From assembly GCF_001439685.1 (NCBI RefSeq), contig NZ_JYLH01000002.1, positions 124,001 through 188,000 on the forward strand: a stretch of DNA of 64,000 nt. The letters are read 5' to 3'. A program made the translations under genes and the position numbers. A model generated the notes under the pieces. The model made no database searches, was not told the DNA's origin, and saw only the letters and a program-made list of their open reading frames with translations. Shown piece after piece: positions 19,341 through 29,263 of this stretch. Origin of the DNA: Pseudomonas libanensis. Its GTDB lineage: Bacteria; Pseudomonadota; Gammaproteobacteria; Pseudomonadales; Pseudomonadaceae. Position 1 is the first letter of the stretch. Each line of letters starts with the position of its first letter.

Positions 19341-19682
19341 TTACAGGATCAATACGTAGGTCTTGCGCACGGTTTCCTGGATATCCCAGGTGCCGGTGCT
19401 GTTGGCCGGCAACATCAGTGCGTCGCCGGCTTGTATATGGAGGGTTTCACCGTTATCGGGGGTGAACGTGCAGCGGCCCTGGATGAAATGGCAAAACTCC
19501 TGGGACTTGATCTGCCGGCGCCAGCGCCCCGGCGTGCATTCCCAGATACCGGTCTCGACCCCATCATCGCGCTCCACGCTTAATGTCGAGGCCACGGCGA
19601 TAGGCTCGCCCAGGGGCGCGGCGACTGGTGACGAGTCCGGCAGACGGGTGTTCAGTGCGTCTTTGAATTGGGTGATGCTCAT
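19341..19682 (-). CDS. Cupin-domain protein
   Basis: A 113-residue single-domain cupin starting at the ATG at 19682 (MSITQFKDAL). The conserved core ESGxW-like GIWECTPGRWRRQIKSQEFC and the turn HIQAGDALMLPANSTGTW match the (S)-ureidoglycine/ethanolamine-type cupin pattern common in polyamine catabolic loci. It lies 28 bases after the FAD oxidoreductase gene, so it is probably co-transcribed. A metal-dependent enzyme or a small-molecule sensor are both possible. Confidence 0.75.
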   Translation of the reverse strand: MSITQFKDALNTRLPDSSPVAAPLGEPIAVASTLSVERDDGVETGIWECTPGRWRRQIKSQEFCHFIQGRCTFTPDNGETLHIQAGDALMLPANSTGTWDIQETVRKTYVLIL

Positions 19683-19710
19683 GGGGGGTTTTCCGTGTGA
19701 GTGGAACGAC

Positions 19711-21117
19711 TTAGTGCATGAAGCCTTCCATGAAACCGGCGACGCCGGTCGCCAATCTGCGGCGCCAGGGCGCGGTATTGGGGTTGGCCAATACCTGGTC
19801 TTCATGGACAAAACTGCGGATGATCGCGTTATAGCCCAGCCATCGGCATGGTTCGGGCTCCCAGGCCTTGAGGGCCTCCAGGCCGCGTTCACGAATCACC
19901 CAGGGTTGACGGGTCAGGGCCGTGTCCAGGCCCAGGATCAGATCGGCCAGGGTGCGGCCGCCAAGGTTGGTGGCGCCTACGCCCTCCCCGCCATACCCGC
20001 CGGAAAGCGCAACGCCGGTTTTATGGTCGCAGAGCATGTGCGGGCGGAAATTGCGCGACATGCCAAGGTTGCCGCCCCAGGAATGGCTAATCCTGACCTT
20101 CTTCAACTGGGGGAAGAGTTCGCCAAACAGGTAGCGGCGCAGCTGCACTTCGCTGTCGGTGAGATCAAAGTTGTGGCGCAACTTACCGGCAAATTGATAG
20201 CCGCCTCGGGCGCCGAACACCAGGCGATTGTCGGCCGTGCGCTGGCCGTAGGTGACTTGTCGGCTGCTCTCGCCAAATGCCTGGCCACGGCTGAGGCCGA
20301 TGTCATCCCAAGTGCTGGCCGGCAACGGCTCGGTGGCGACGATCAGGCTCTGTACCGGCAACTGGTAACGCCCCAGGAGCGGCAAGGTATTAGCGTAACC
20401 CTCCACTGCCGGCACTACCCAGGCGGCACGCACACTGGCCTTGGCCGTGCGCAGGCTGCCGGATTGCCAATGGGTCACCGGGCTGTTCTCGTAGATGCTC
20501 ACACCCAGGTTTTCAACGGCCCGCGCCAGGCCACGCACCAGCTTGGCCGGGTTGATAGTCGCGACATGGGGGGCATAGATCCCGCCATAGGGCTTGGCGA
20601 TACGGACCTGCTCGGCCAACTGCTGCGGGCTGAGCCAGCGGTAATCATCTTCGGTAAGGCCCTGGGCATACAGCTTGTCCAGGTACCGGCGCAGGCTGCC
20701 CTCCTGCTCGGGGTAGCGTGCGGCGCAATACAGCGCGCCACCTTTGCGGTAATCGCAGTCGATTCCTTCGCGGGCCAGCACCTGCGCCACTTCATCAGGG
20801 ATGCCGTGCAGCAGGTCGAACGAGGCTCGCCGTTGTTGCGGGGCAAGGCCGGCCAGCAGGCGGTCCTCCCCCAGCAGATTGCCCATCAGCCAGCCACCGT
20901 TGCGCCCGGATGCGCCAAAGCCGGCGGTCTGCGCCTCGATGATGGCGATTTTCAGCTCCGGAGCCTGGCGTTTGAGGTAATAGGCGGTCCACAGGCCGGT
21001 ATAGCCGGCGCCGATGATCGCCACATTGACATCCAGGTCATGCTCCAGGGACGGCCGCGCCTCCAGCGGGTCGTCCAGTTGGTCCATCCATAGACTGATA
21101 TTGCGCCATGCCGGCAT
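19711..21117 (-). CDS. FAD-dependent amine oxidoreductase (PuuB/OrdL-like)
   Basis: DAO-family flavoenzyme of 468 residues, probably a gamma-glutamylputrescine-type oxidase. The FAD-binding motif GAGYTGLWTAYYL lies at about 36-48, followed by the second typical motif GFGASGRNGGW (about 67-77). The C-terminal half shows LSGGYGGEGVGATNLGG, the FAD-contacting loop of this family. The ATG at 21117 has AGGGGAA upstream. Its neighbours, an AraC regulator upstream and a cupin and polyamine-binding protein downstream, support a role in putrescine or related amine breakdown. Confidence 0.82.
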   Translation of the reverse strand: MPAWRNISLWMDQLDDPLEARPSLEHDLDVNVAIIGAGYTGLWTAYYLKRQAPELKIAIIEAQTAGFGASGRNGGWLMGNLLGEDRLLAGLAPQQRRASFDLLHGIPDEVAQVLAREGIDCDYRKGGALYCAARYPEQEGSLRRYLDKLYAQGLTEDDYRWLSPQQLAEQVRIAKPYGGIYAPHVATINPAKLVRGLARAVENLGVSIYENSPVTHWQSGSLRTAKASVRAAWVVPAVEGYANTLPLLGRYQLPVQSLIVATEPLPASTWDDIGLSRGQAFGESSRQVTYGQRTADNRLVFGARGGYQFAGKLRHNFDLTDSEVQLRRYLFGELFPQLKKVRISHSWGGNLGMSRNFRPHMLCDHKTGVALSGGYGGEGVGATNLGGRTLADLILGLDTALTRQPWVIRERGLEALKAWEPEPCRWLGYNAIIRSFVHEDQVLANPNTAPWRRRLATGVAGFMEGFMH

Positions 21118-21166
21118 GTCAGGTTCCCCTACCTCGTTTCGATAGGGTCGATCCTAGAGCGCGGCG

Positions 21167-21976
21167 TCAGGGACTGTCTTGCGCGCGTGCACGCAGGGAA
21201 ATTTGTTTGACGTAAGCCTTGGGCGATTGGCCGGTGTGCTGGCGGAAAGCACTGTAGAACGCCGAAAGTGAATTGAACCCGGCGGCAAAAGCCAGCTCAT
21301 CGACTTTGACAGGGGCAGTGGCACTGTCCAGCGCAGCCAGCAGATGCTGGAGCCGCGCCTGGTTAACGTAGCGGTAGAAGCTCTGCCCCAGCACCTGGTT
21401 GAGCAGGTAGGAGATCTGATTGCGGCTGTAGCCAACTTCCTTGGCGACCCGTTGCAGATCCAGGTCCGGATCCAGATAGGGTTGCCTGGATTCAAAGTAC
21501 TGCTGCAGGTCGTTAGCCATATGCCCCAATTGCTGGGGCGACAAGCCCAGGCGACTGACCGTGGGACGCATGGACTGGGCAGGCTGCTCATGCACCAGGG
21601 ATGCATATTCATTGACCCGCCAGATCAACCCGTCGCGCACGGTGATGGCTTCGCTGGTGCGGAACGACACCAGGCCCTGGCCGCCGCGCAAGGTGATGCG
21701 GTACTGGATAAACGCGGTGTCGCCATCGGCCCGGATACGGTCGGTATGCTCGATCGCCTCGTCTGCTTCACGGGGCATGCTGGCCTGCAGGTACTCACGC
21801 AGTTCGGCATAACCCACCACACGGTTCTGGAAGAAGTCGTGGTACTGGATCTCGGGGTGGTAGTAAGCCATTACGCCGTCCAGATCGCGATGGCGCCAGC
21901 ACAGGTGATGGCGCAGCACCAACTCACGGGTGGCTCGGGTGTTGCGACAATCATCGTCTGGGGTCATGTCAGGCAT
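21167..21976 (-). CDS. AraC-family regulator with an N-terminal SnoaL/NTF2-like domain
   Basis: Transcriptional regulator of 269 residues. Residues about 15-135 look like an NTF2/SnoaL fold (LVLRHHLCWRHRDLDGVMAY, YHPEIQYHD, later GLIWRVNEYAS), a small-molecule pocket unusual in AraC proteins, which more often carry a cupin. Residues about 165-265 hold the two AraC helix-turn-helix units (LQRVAKEVGYSRNQISYLL and VDELAFAAGFNSLSAFYSAF). It lies 49 bases upstream of the FAD oxidoreductase on the same strand and is the likely regulator of that set. Confidence 0.82.
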   Translation of the reverse strand: MPDMTPDDDCRNTRATRELVLRHHLCWRHRDLDGVMAYYHPEIQYHDFFQNRVVGYAELREYLQASMPREADEAIEHTDRIRADGDTAFIQYRITLRGGQGLVSFRTSEAITVRDGLIWRVNEYASLVHEQPAQSMRPTVSRLGLSPQQLGHMANDLQQYFESRQPYLDPDLDLQRVAKEVGYSRNQISYLLNQVLGQSFYRYVNQARLQHLLAALDSATAPVKVDELAFAAGFNSLSAFYSAFRQHTGQSPKAYVKQISLRARAQDSP

Positions 21977-22233
21977 AAAGGGCTCTGCAGCGGAAAAAAT
22001 GCTTGAGGATGCCGAAGTTTACCCCGCCCCTTCAATGGTCAGATGGGCCTCCAGACTAATGGCCTTTTGCCTAATCTTGCGTAGGACATGATCCACGTCA
22101 AAATTAGCGAAAAGAACCGCCGAACGGGGCTAAAAAAGTCCACGTGTACTTGCGAACGAATGCTATTTTTAAGGTCTTCACTGTCATGACCAGCGAGGTC
22201 TTGACCCCTGCCGCGAGCTAAAGGAAGCGCTCA

Positions 22234-22506
22234 ATGAACAAGGTGGGCAACATGAACAAAGTGACATTTCCCAACGCGTGCCAGTTGATGCGCTGGCATT
22301 TCCATCCGCTGGGCTTCGAGGGCAGCATGGACGCCCCCGGCAGCATGGTCGCCCGCCTGTTTGACCGGGCCAGCGGCGAGACAGTGATCGCCATCGCCGG
22401 CATCCCCTGTGCCACCGTGATGAACGCCGCAGATGTGGAGCGCATCATCGAGGCGGTGGAGGATGAGCTGGAGTGTTTTGTGCCGCCGTTGTCGTTGCGG
22501 GCCTGA
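22234..22506 (+). CDS. DUF1652 protein
   Basis: A 90-residue protein of the pseudomonad-restricted DUF1652 family. AAGGAAG precedes the ATG at 22234; a second ATG at 22252 also has a plausible ribosome site. The family core is visible as FPNACQLMRWHFHPLGFEGSM, then a hydrophobic strand VIAIAGIPCATVM and an acidic helix. Function is unknown. It is convergent with the helicase gene that follows. Confidence 0.8.
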   Translation: MNKVGNMNKVTFPNACQLMRWHFHPLGFEGSMDAPGSMVARLFDRASGETVIAIAGIPCATVMNAADVERIIEAVEDELECFVPPLSLRA

Positions 22507-22556
22507 ATTCTATTTGTCAGCCCCCTCCCTCATTCAGCTGTGTATCAGCTGTGAGG

Positions 22557-25001
22557 TCAACGCTGGTCATCGAAGAAGGCTTTTCTGCCATCCACCCGCT
22601 CTGAGGCCCTGGGCACATTCACGCCCTGGCCTTCCGGCTTTTCCACATACCAATAGCAATGGCTGACCGCCCGGGTAATGCCAACATAGGCCAGGCGCAA
22701 TATTTCTTCTTTCTGCGCAGTGTCATAAGGTTCGCTATCACCGTCCTTGCCCAGGCCCGCCATGCGGTAGACCTGATTCTTGTACGGCGAGCTGGTGAGA
22801 TGTTGGCAGTCCCCCAGTAGAAATACCGCATCCGCCTGCAGGCCCTTGGCGCTGTGATAGGTCAGCTGTTTCAACCTGCGCTCGTGGGGCGGCAAGCTAG
22901 AATCCACATTAACTACAGCCTGAATATGCTCTTGAATCAGTAGCTTATCGCTGCTTCTTCGATACAGCATTAACACCGTCTCACCCCGCTGATAGTGCTC
23001 CAGCAATCGCCGGCCCAGCGCCGCATCGTCGCGTTCGAGCACCATCACAGGCACGAGTGCCTCGGGCGCGCCACTGGCCTTGGCCTTCTTGCCGGGAATT
23101 GCCGGTGCGCTGCGCACGACATGTTCGGCCGCATCGATGATGTGCTGGTGGCTGCGATAGTTCTCCGCCAGCATCACGCGGGTGGTACTTGGCGAGGCAA
23201 ATTCGTTATTGAAGTGCATGAAGTACTTGGGCGAACTGCCACGCCAACCATAGATTGATTGCCAGTCATCCCCTACGCATAGCAAAGAAGAACGCTGTGC
23301 GCCGCGCCCCACATGCATCGCCGGCCCGCGACTGCGGATCTCCCTGAGGCTCGCGCGTATCCACGAGACAATCTGTGGCGAGACATCCTGGAATTCGTCG
23401 ATCATCAAGTGCGACATAGGCCGCAGCAACGGATCGCTGAGCAACTTGAGGTTTTCCGGGGTGTTTTCACCGAACAGGGAGAACATCCGGTTGTAGGTCA
23501 TGATCGGCGGCGATTGATCCAGCAGGTGATCTTCCAGGGCCTTCCAGAAAATACTCAGGGCCTCAAAGAACAACCGATCCGGATCGTCCTTGGCAAAGCG
23601 CATCTGGCCCACGGCCGTCGGTACGTCCAACCCGAGGTTCTCGATAAACCCGGCAGCCATCACAAAACTATCCAACAGCGGCATCGAGGCCAGTTCGCCT
23701 TTGACCTTGTAATCAAACCCAGGCCCGGCCGTCGCATCGCCGGCCAGGCTGCTGATCAAGCGCTTTGAAGCCTCATAGTTATCCAGCCATATCATAGGCT
23801 TACGACAGAAAGCTTGAAACAACGTGCGCTTGACCGCCCACTCTGCACGTACGGATAGCTTGGCGTTCGGTCGGCTGAGCTGGGCGTTTTCCCGCGCATC
23901 GAAACCCAGTACCACCCACGCATCCAGGGCCGGGATATAGCCGTGACAATGAAATTGCGCACCGTTGATTTCAAAGGTCTGGCGGCTGGGCTCTATACCC
24001 TTTATCGGCCACGCCCCGGCGCGAAACCACAGGTCTTCGATCACATCGCAAAGTTCGTCATCACGTTTGGCCGCCAGTTCTGTCACCGCGATGCGTTTTT
24101 GCACGTCCGGATGATCGCGCTCCAGCTCCTTGAGTTGCAGGCCTTGGCGGGCCAGCGGCGCAATCAGCTCGCGAAAGCGCTGGTGGCGGCCATACAGGCG
24201 GTGATAGCAGGCATTCATCTGCTGACGCTGGGCGTCGCCGATGCGCAGGTCGAAGGGGTTGCTGTCGGCGTCCGCAGAACCGTCGCTGAGGTTTTCAAAG
24301 GCCTGCAGACGCTCGAAGCCCGGCAGGCTGCGCACCATTGGCAGGATGCGCGAGTGGAAGGTACGCACTACAGCCTGGGCTTCCTTCATGCCAAGGGGTT
24401 GGCCCCACAAGCTGAGAGTTTCCATGAGTTTGTGAATGAAATCTTTACGCGACTCGCGAGTAAAGGTCACCACCGTCATCGAGCTCAGCTCAAAGCCCAG
24501 GTAATGGGTCAGCAGCAGGATGCGCAGCACCAAGGATGTGGATTTACCCGCGCCGGCCCCGGCGATCACCGAAGTCGAGGGCGTATCGCTGAAGATCATC
24601 TTCCACTGCGCGGCACTTGGCTGCGCATGGGCCGGCAGCCGCCCCGCCACATCCGCCTTCATGCGTTTCTTCACATCCGCCGTGAGCGGCAGCCGCCAAT
24701 CGTCGAACAGGCAGTCATCCACCCCCGGCGCAGGGTGTTCGTCGGGACGGAAGTCGCGGATCAACAGGACCTGTCGGCCCTCCTCAATGCCATCGGCCTT
24801 GCCCTCGCGATAACCATATTCCACACCCGCCTCGTGCCCGCTGCGAAAGCCATCGGCTTGGCCATGCAACCAGGAGAACCGGTGCTGCGCGCGCAACCGA
24901 GTGAGGCCGTGGCCGAACAGGCGAGCGGCCAGTCGTTTCAATAGCGGCATTTCGGTCAAGGGGCGCAGTTCGGGGGGCAGATCAGGCTTGTGTTGCGGCA
25001 C
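22557..25001 (-). CDS. SF1A UvrD/Rep-like DNA helicase
   Basis: ATP-dependent helicase of 814 residues with a GTG start at 25001 (GGAG five bases upstream). Motif I is AGAGAGKS at 147-154, motif Ia VVTFTRESRKDFIHK, motif II LMIDEFQDVSP, motif III LLCVGDDWQSIYGWRGS, motif V LTYHSAKGLQADAVFLLGD and motif VI RLAYVGITRAVSHCYW. The first 110 residues, including an EAGVEYGYREGKADGIEEG segment, are not part of the helicase core. Size and motifs resemble helicase IV (HelD) and other UvrD-like proteins. It stands alone, divergent from a pirin gene. Confidence 0.85.
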   Translation of the reverse strand: MPQHKPDLPPELRPLTEMPLLKRLAARLFGHGLTRLRAQHRFSWLHGQADGFRSGHEAGVEYGYREGKADGIEEGRQVLLIRDFRPDEHPAPGVDDCLFDDWRLPLTADVKKRMKADVAGRLPAHAQPSAAQWKMIFSDTPSTSVIAGAGAGKSTSLVLRILLLTHYLGFELSSMTVVTFTRESRKDFIHKLMETLSLWGQPLGMKEAQAVVRTFHSRILPMVRSLPGFERLQAFENLSDGSADADSNPFDLRIGDAQRQQMNACYHRLYGRHQRFRELIAPLARQGLQLKELERDHPDVQKRIAVTELAAKRDDELCDVIEDLWFRAGAWPIKGIEPSRQTFEINGAQFHCHGYIPALDAWVVLGFDARENAQLSRPNAKLSVRAEWAVKRTLFQAFCRKPMIWLDNYEASKRLISSLAGDATAGPGFDYKVKGELASMPLLDSFVMAAGFIENLGLDVPTAVGQMRFAKDDPDRLFFEALSIFWKALEDHLLDQSPPIMTYNRMFSLFGENTPENLKLLSDPLLRPMSHLMIDEFQDVSPQIVSWIRASLREIRSRGPAMHVGRGAQRSSLLCVGDDWQSIYGWRGSSPKYFMHFNNEFASPSTTRVMLAENYRSHQHIIDAAEHVVRSAPAIPGKKAKASGAPEALVPVMVLERDDAALGRRLLEHYQRGETVLMLYRRSSDKLLIQEHIQAVVNVDSSLPPHERRLKQLTYHSAKGLQADAVFLLGDCQHLTSSPYKNQVYRMAGLGKDGDSEPYDTAQKEEILRLAYVGITRAVSHCYWYVEKPEGQGVNVPRASERVDGRKAFFDDQR

Positions 25002-25219
25002 GCGGACTCCTGCGATGAGATTGGCTGTGATGAGGGCGTCATGGTCGCCGGAATCGGCGCTCAGTTCCAGCCAATTGCTTTGCTGTCATGCAGTTAGGCG
25101 ATGAAGTGAAAGTTGTTACAGACAACATCCATCGAATAACCGGATAGGAATCAGGCATTTTTTACGCTTTTTTTCGATGATCCGCTGCTGGATGATTGGC
25201 CCATCAACAGGAGACGATC

Positions 25220-25915
25220 ATGCTTGAACTTCGACCTTTCAACACCCTGGGCGGTGCCCATCACGGCTGGCTTGACGCCCATCATCACTTTTCCTTCGCC
25301 GAATACCACGACCCCGAGCGCATGCATTGGGGCAACCTGCGGGTTTGGAACGACGACATCATCGCCCCGGGCAGCGGTTTCCCCCAGCACCCGCACCGCG
25401 ACATGGAAATCATCACCTATGTGCGTGAAGGGGCGATCAGTCATGCCGATAACCTGGGCAACAAAGGCCGCACCGAGGCGGGTGATGTGCAGGTGATGAG
25501 TGCGGGCACCGGGATCGCCCATAGCGAATACAACCTGGAGGCTGCACCGACCAAGATCTTCCAGATCTGGATTATCCCGAATCAGGCTGGGCTGCCGCCG
25601 TCCTGGGGCGCCAAACCGTTTCCACAAGGTAACCGTGAGGGATTTGTGACGCTTGCCAGTGGTAAGGCCGGCGACAGTGAAAGCCTGCGCATTCGTGCCG
25701 ATGCACGCTTGGTGGCGGCAAACCTGAAAGCCGGGGAAAGCGCTGAGTACCGACTGGACAGCGGCCGCCGGGCGTACCTGGTGCCGGCTACAGGCGTGAT
25801 TGACGTCAATGGTTTACGGGCACAGGCGCGAGATGGCATGGCGGTTGAGGATGAGCAGGTATTGCGGGTGACGGCGATCGAGGACAGCGAGATCGTATTG
25901 GTCGACCTGGCCTGA
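25220..25915 (+). CDS. Pirin-family protein (YhhW/quercetinase-like)
   Basis: Bicupin of 231 residues. The ATG at 25220 is preceded by CAGGAGACGATC, a strong ribosome site. The N-terminal cupin carries the metal-binding pattern PGSGFPQHPHRDMEIITYV, with two further ligands expected in VMSAGTGIAHSEYN. This set of His and Glu residues is complete, consistent with an iron-type dioxygenase or redox-sensing pirin. It is monocistronic, divergent from the helicase gene and followed by a strong palindromic hairpin. Confidence 0.85.
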   Translation: MLELRPFNTLGGAHHGWLDAHHHFSFAEYHDPERMHWGNLRVWNDDIIAPGSGFPQHPHRDMEIITYVREGAISHADNLGNKGRTEAGDVQVMSAGTGIAHSEYNLEAAPTKIFQIWIIPNQAGLPPSWGAKPFPQGNREGFVTLASGKAGDSESLRIRADARLVAANLKAGESAEYRLDSGRRAYLVPATGVIDVNGLRAQARDGMAVEDEQVLRVTAIEDSEIVLVDLA

Positions 25916-25990
25916 GCTTGAACCCTGCTGGTATCTGAAATGTGCGAGGGGCTTGTCCTAATGCCAGTCAGTTAAGCCCACATCGGCGTC

Positions 25991-26018
25991 TGTAGGAGCG
26001 AGCTTGCTCGCTCCTACA
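25991..26018. terminator. Perfect palindrome between pirin and pgm genes
   Basis: The arms GTAGGAGCGAGC and GCTCGCTCCTAC pair perfectly around TT, followed by AAAAAG on the plus strand. It lies between two convergent genes and resembles the short REP-related palindromes scattered in P. fluorescens, which often act as bidirectional terminators. Confidence 0.65.
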
Positions 26019-26076
26019 AAAAGCCTTAATTGACCGGCATTTAGCCTTGCCCCCCCACACATTGGGTTAGGCGTTA

Positions 26077-27720
26077 CTACTCGGCGATCGCCCCGTCCAC
26101 AAGCACCTGCGCCTCTTCCACCAACCGCTTGAGGTGATCTTCACCGACAAAGCTCTCGGCATAGATCTTGTAGATATCCTCGGTGCCCGATGGCCGTGCG
26201 GCAAACCAACCGTTTTCGGTCATGACCTTCAAGCCGCCAATTGCCTGGTTATTGCCCGGCGCCTGGCTGAGAATCTGCTGGATGCTCTCCCCGGCCAATT
26301 GCGTGGACGTCACTTGCTCCGGCGAGAGCTTGCCCAGCAGGGCTTTCTGCGCCGGGGTCGCCTTGGCATCGACGCGAATGGCAAACGGCTCGCCCAGCGC
26401 GTCGGTCAGGCCGCGGTAGATCTGGCTCGGGTCCTGGCCTTTGCGCGAGGTCATTTCCGCCGCCAGCAAAGCCGGGATCAAGCCGTCCTTGTCAGTACTC
26501 CATACCGTGCCGTCCTTGCGCAGGAACGAGGCACCGGCGCTTTCTTCACCACCAAAGCCCAACGAACCTTCGAACAAGCCGTCGGCGAACCATTTGAAGC
26601 CCACCGGCACTTCGTACAAACGGCGACCGATACGCGCAGCGACGCGATCAATCAAGCCGCTGCTGACCACGGTCTTGCCCACGGCAGCATCAGCGCGCCA
26701 GTCAGGGCGGTTCTGGAACAGGTAATCAATGGACACCGCCAGGTAGTTGTTCGGCGCCAACAGGCCGCCGGACGGGGTGACGATGCCGTGGCGGTCGTGG
26801 TCCGGGTCGCAGGCGAACGCGACGTCGAAACGCTCCTTGAGGCCGATCAGGCCCTGCATGGCGTAGCTGGACGACGGGTCCATGCGAATCTGGCCGTCCC
26901 AGTCGACGCTCATGAAGCGGAAAGTCGCATCGACTTCGGTGTTCACCACCTCCAGGTTCAGGCGGTAGTGCTCGGCAATCGCCGACCAGTAGCGCACCCC
27001 GGCCCCGCCCAATGGGTCCACGCCCAGGCGCAGGTCGGCGCTGCGGATCGCATCCATGTCGATCACGTTGACCAGGTCGGCCACATAGCTGTTGAGGTAG
27101 TCATGGCGATGGGTGGTGTCCGCCTTGAGCGCCTGGGCGTGGGTGATGCGCTTGACCCCGGCCAGCTTGTTGGCGAGCAGTTCATTGGCCTTGGCTTCGA
27201 TCCACTTGGTGACGTGGGTATCGGCCGGGCCGCCATTAGGTGGGTTGTACTTGTAACCGCCACTCTGCGGCGGGTTGTGGGACGGTGTAATCACGATACC
27301 GTCCGCCAGGCCGCTGGTGCGGCCACGGTTGTAGCAGATGATCGCGTGGGAAATCGCCGGGGTCGGCGTGTACTCGTCGCCTTCGGCCAGCATGACGTGT
27401 ACGCCATTGGCGGCCAATACTTCCAGGGCACTGGCACCGGCAGGTGTAGACAGCGCATGGGTGTCCAGGCCGACGAACAACGGCCCGTTGATGCCTTGGG
27501 CTTCGCGGTACAGGCAGATGGCCTGGCTGATCGCGAGTACATGCCATTCGTTGAAGCTCAGCTCGAATGAGCTGCCCCGGTGCCCGGAGGTGCCAAAGGC
27601 CACGCGCTGGGTAGAGATTGCTGCATCAGGCTGGCCGGTGTAATAGGCCGTGACCAGTCGCGGGATATCCACCAGCAACTGGGCCGGCGCCGGTTTGCCC
27701 GCAAAAGGACTGATAGTCAT
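26077..27720 (-). CDS. pgm: Phosphoglucomutase (alpha-D-glucose phosphate specific)
   Basis: Interconverts glucose 1-phosphate and glucose 6-phosphate; 547 residues as in the bacterial Pgm family. The phosphoserine loop is VITPSHNPP, the magnesium loop DPDHDRHG, the sugar loop GGEESAGAS and the phosphate-binding loop RPSGTED. The N-terminal [13 protein letters not shown] is also typical. All key residues are present. It stands apart from its neighbours, about 100 bases downstream of the MocR-type regulator on the same strand. Confidence 0.95.
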   Translation of the reverse strand: MTISPFAGKPAPAQLLVDIPRLVTAYYTGQPDAAISTQRVAFGTSGHRGSSFELSFNEWHVLAISQAICLYREAQGINGPLFVGLDTHALSTPAGASALEVLAANGVHVMLAEGDEYTPTPAISHAIICYNRGRTSGLADGIVITPSHNPPQSGGYKYNPPNGGPADTHVTKWIEAKANELLANKLAGVKRITHAQALKADTTHRHDYLNSYVADLVNVIDMDAIRSADLRLGVDPLGGAGVRYWSAIAEHYRLNLEVVNTEVDATFRFMSVDWDGQIRMDPSSSYAMQGLIGLKERFDVAFACDPDHDRHGIVTPSGGLLAPNNYLAVSIDYLFQNRPDWRADAAVGKTVVSSGLIDRVAARIGRRLYEVPVGFKWFADGLFEGSLGFGGEESAGASFLRKDGTVWSTDKDGLIPALLAAEMTSRKGQDPSQIYRGLTDALGEPFAIRVDAKATPAQKALLGKLSPEQVTSTQLAGESIQQILSQAPGNNQAIGGLKVMTENGWFAARPSGTEDIYKIYAESFVGEDHLKRLVEEAQVLVDGAIAE

Positions 27721-27823
27721 GCATAAACCTCGAAAAGAAGGATTCGGAAAAGTGTCAGTTTACTGGGACTTGGACTACTGCGCGACGGTATCGATCCTAC
27801 AGCCTGAAGAGAAATTTCAAACT

Positions 27824-29230
27824 CTAGGCGGTCTGCGCCTCGAGCAACGCCTGAGCCAGCGCATCCAAGGTGACATCCAGGTTGGGCTGGCCCGCGAACG
27901 TATGGCTCAAGCGCATATGCTGATGGTGCAAGCCGCTGAGGCTGAATAACTCGCCCGGCGCTATCACGACCTGTTGCATGAGCATCCGCTGAAAGATCAG
28001 GCGCATATCCACGGGCGCCACCGACTCCAACCAGAAACTCGCCCCGGCGATGGGCACCCGGTAGCTCACGCGCCCATGCAGGCGTGCGTCCAGCCGCTGG
28101 CTCATGGCTTGCGCTTGCTCCTGTAGAAGTTGACGCAATGACCGCAGGTGCTGATCAAAGCGCCCGCTCTGATAAAGCTGGGCAATGGCCCGCTGACGGA
28201 TTGACGACAAACGAAATGAGCGCAGTAAAAACTGGCGCTGCAATTCACTGCTCATTTGATGCGACAGTAAATAGCCAAAGGGCGCTTCCGGACCCAACAC
28301 CTTCTCGAACGACGAGAACACCATCAGCCGCTCCGGGTTGACCAAGTGACGCAGGGCGGCCTGGGATGGCGTGTAGCTCAGCTCACCAAAGGTGTCGTTC
28401 TCCAGTAGCCAGCACCCGTGTTGGTCAAGCAAATGCGCAATCTGCAGTCGCTCCGGAACCGATAACGCCGTACCTGATGGCATACTCACCACCGATGACA
28501 GCAGCACCAGGTGCACGGGTTCGTGACGCAACAGGTGCTCGAACATCGCCAGGTCGAAGCGGCCATCGGCAAGCCAGGGCAATTCGATCACCCGTACACC
28601 AGCAGCCTGCAACAGGCGCAAGATCCGATAATCACAGGGTGATTCGGTCACCAACACGGTGCCCTTGAGACCCAGGGCGTCAATCAGTATCTCCAGCACA
28701 CCCTGTAGATCAGCCCCGATATAAACCTCGTCGGCCTGCCAGCAGCGGGTAGGCGACGAGGTATAACGTGCCGCCAACGCTGCGCGCAGCTCCCACACCC
28801 CACAAGGTTGCGACCAGGGTTGCAGTTGGTGCGGGTAGCGGCGCACCAATTTGCGCTCCAGCGTCAGCAAGTCACCATCCAGCGAGCCCAGCAGCGCCGG
28901 CTCATCCCCACTGAGCACGACCATGGCCGGCCGCCGCGCCGCCGCGTAGAGCCTTTCGAGCAGGTCAGCGCCCGCCATCAGCTGTGGGTTGGCGGCTACC
29001 GGCCAGGCGAAGTATCCGGACTTGGCCACCGAGTACACCCGCCCTTCCTTCTCCAGCAGCGAGTAGGCGTATTGGATCGTCGAGATCGACACGTTCAAGC
29101 GCGTCGACAGCTGTCGCAAGGATGGCAACTTGACCGGTGTTTCCAGACTGACTTCGTTGATCAGGTTGATCATGTAGCGGTAGACCGCCTGATAGGCAAA
29201 GTCTACCTGCCGCTCTCCCCGAAGGTTCAT
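27824..29230 (-). CDS. MocR-type regulator (GntR DNA-binding plus aminotransferase-like domain)
   Basis: PLP-dependent transcriptional regulator of 468 residues. Residues about 10-75 form a winged GntR helix-turn-helix (LPSLRQLSTRLNVSISTIQY). The rest is a fold-type I aminotransferase-like domain. The PLP lysine is kept as Lys310 (VFSSFEKVLGPEAPFGYLL), and Asp279 matches the residue that contacts the pyridine nitrogen, although the tyrosine that usually follows is Thr (ENDTFGEL). Only 33 bases separate it from the unknown gene upstream, so the two likely form an operon. Confidence 0.83.
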   Translation of the reverse strand: MNLRGERQVDFAYQAVYRYMINLINEVSLETPVKLPSLRQLSTRLNVSISTIQYAYSLLEKEGRVYSVAKSGYFAWPVAANPQLMAGADLLERLYAAARRPAMVVLSGDEPALLGSLDGDLLTLERKLVRRYPHQLQPWSQPCGVWELRAALAARYTSSPTRCWQADEVYIGADLQGVLEILIDALGLKGTVLVTESPCDYRILRLLQAAGVRVIELPWLADGRFDLAMFEHLLRHEPVHLVLLSSVVSMPSGTALSVPERLQIAHLLDQHGCWLLENDTFGELSYTPSQAALRHLVNPERLMVFSSFEKVLGPEAPFGYLLSHQMSSELQRQFLLRSFRLSSIRQRAIAQLYQSGRFDQHLRSLRQLLQEQAQAMSQRLDARLHGRVSYRVPIAGASFWLESVAPVDMRLIFQRMLMQQVVIAPGELFSLSGLHHQHMRLSHTFAGQPNLDVTLDALAQALLEAQTA

Positions 29231-29263
29231 GGCCGCTCACCGGCCCGTACAGACGAATACACG

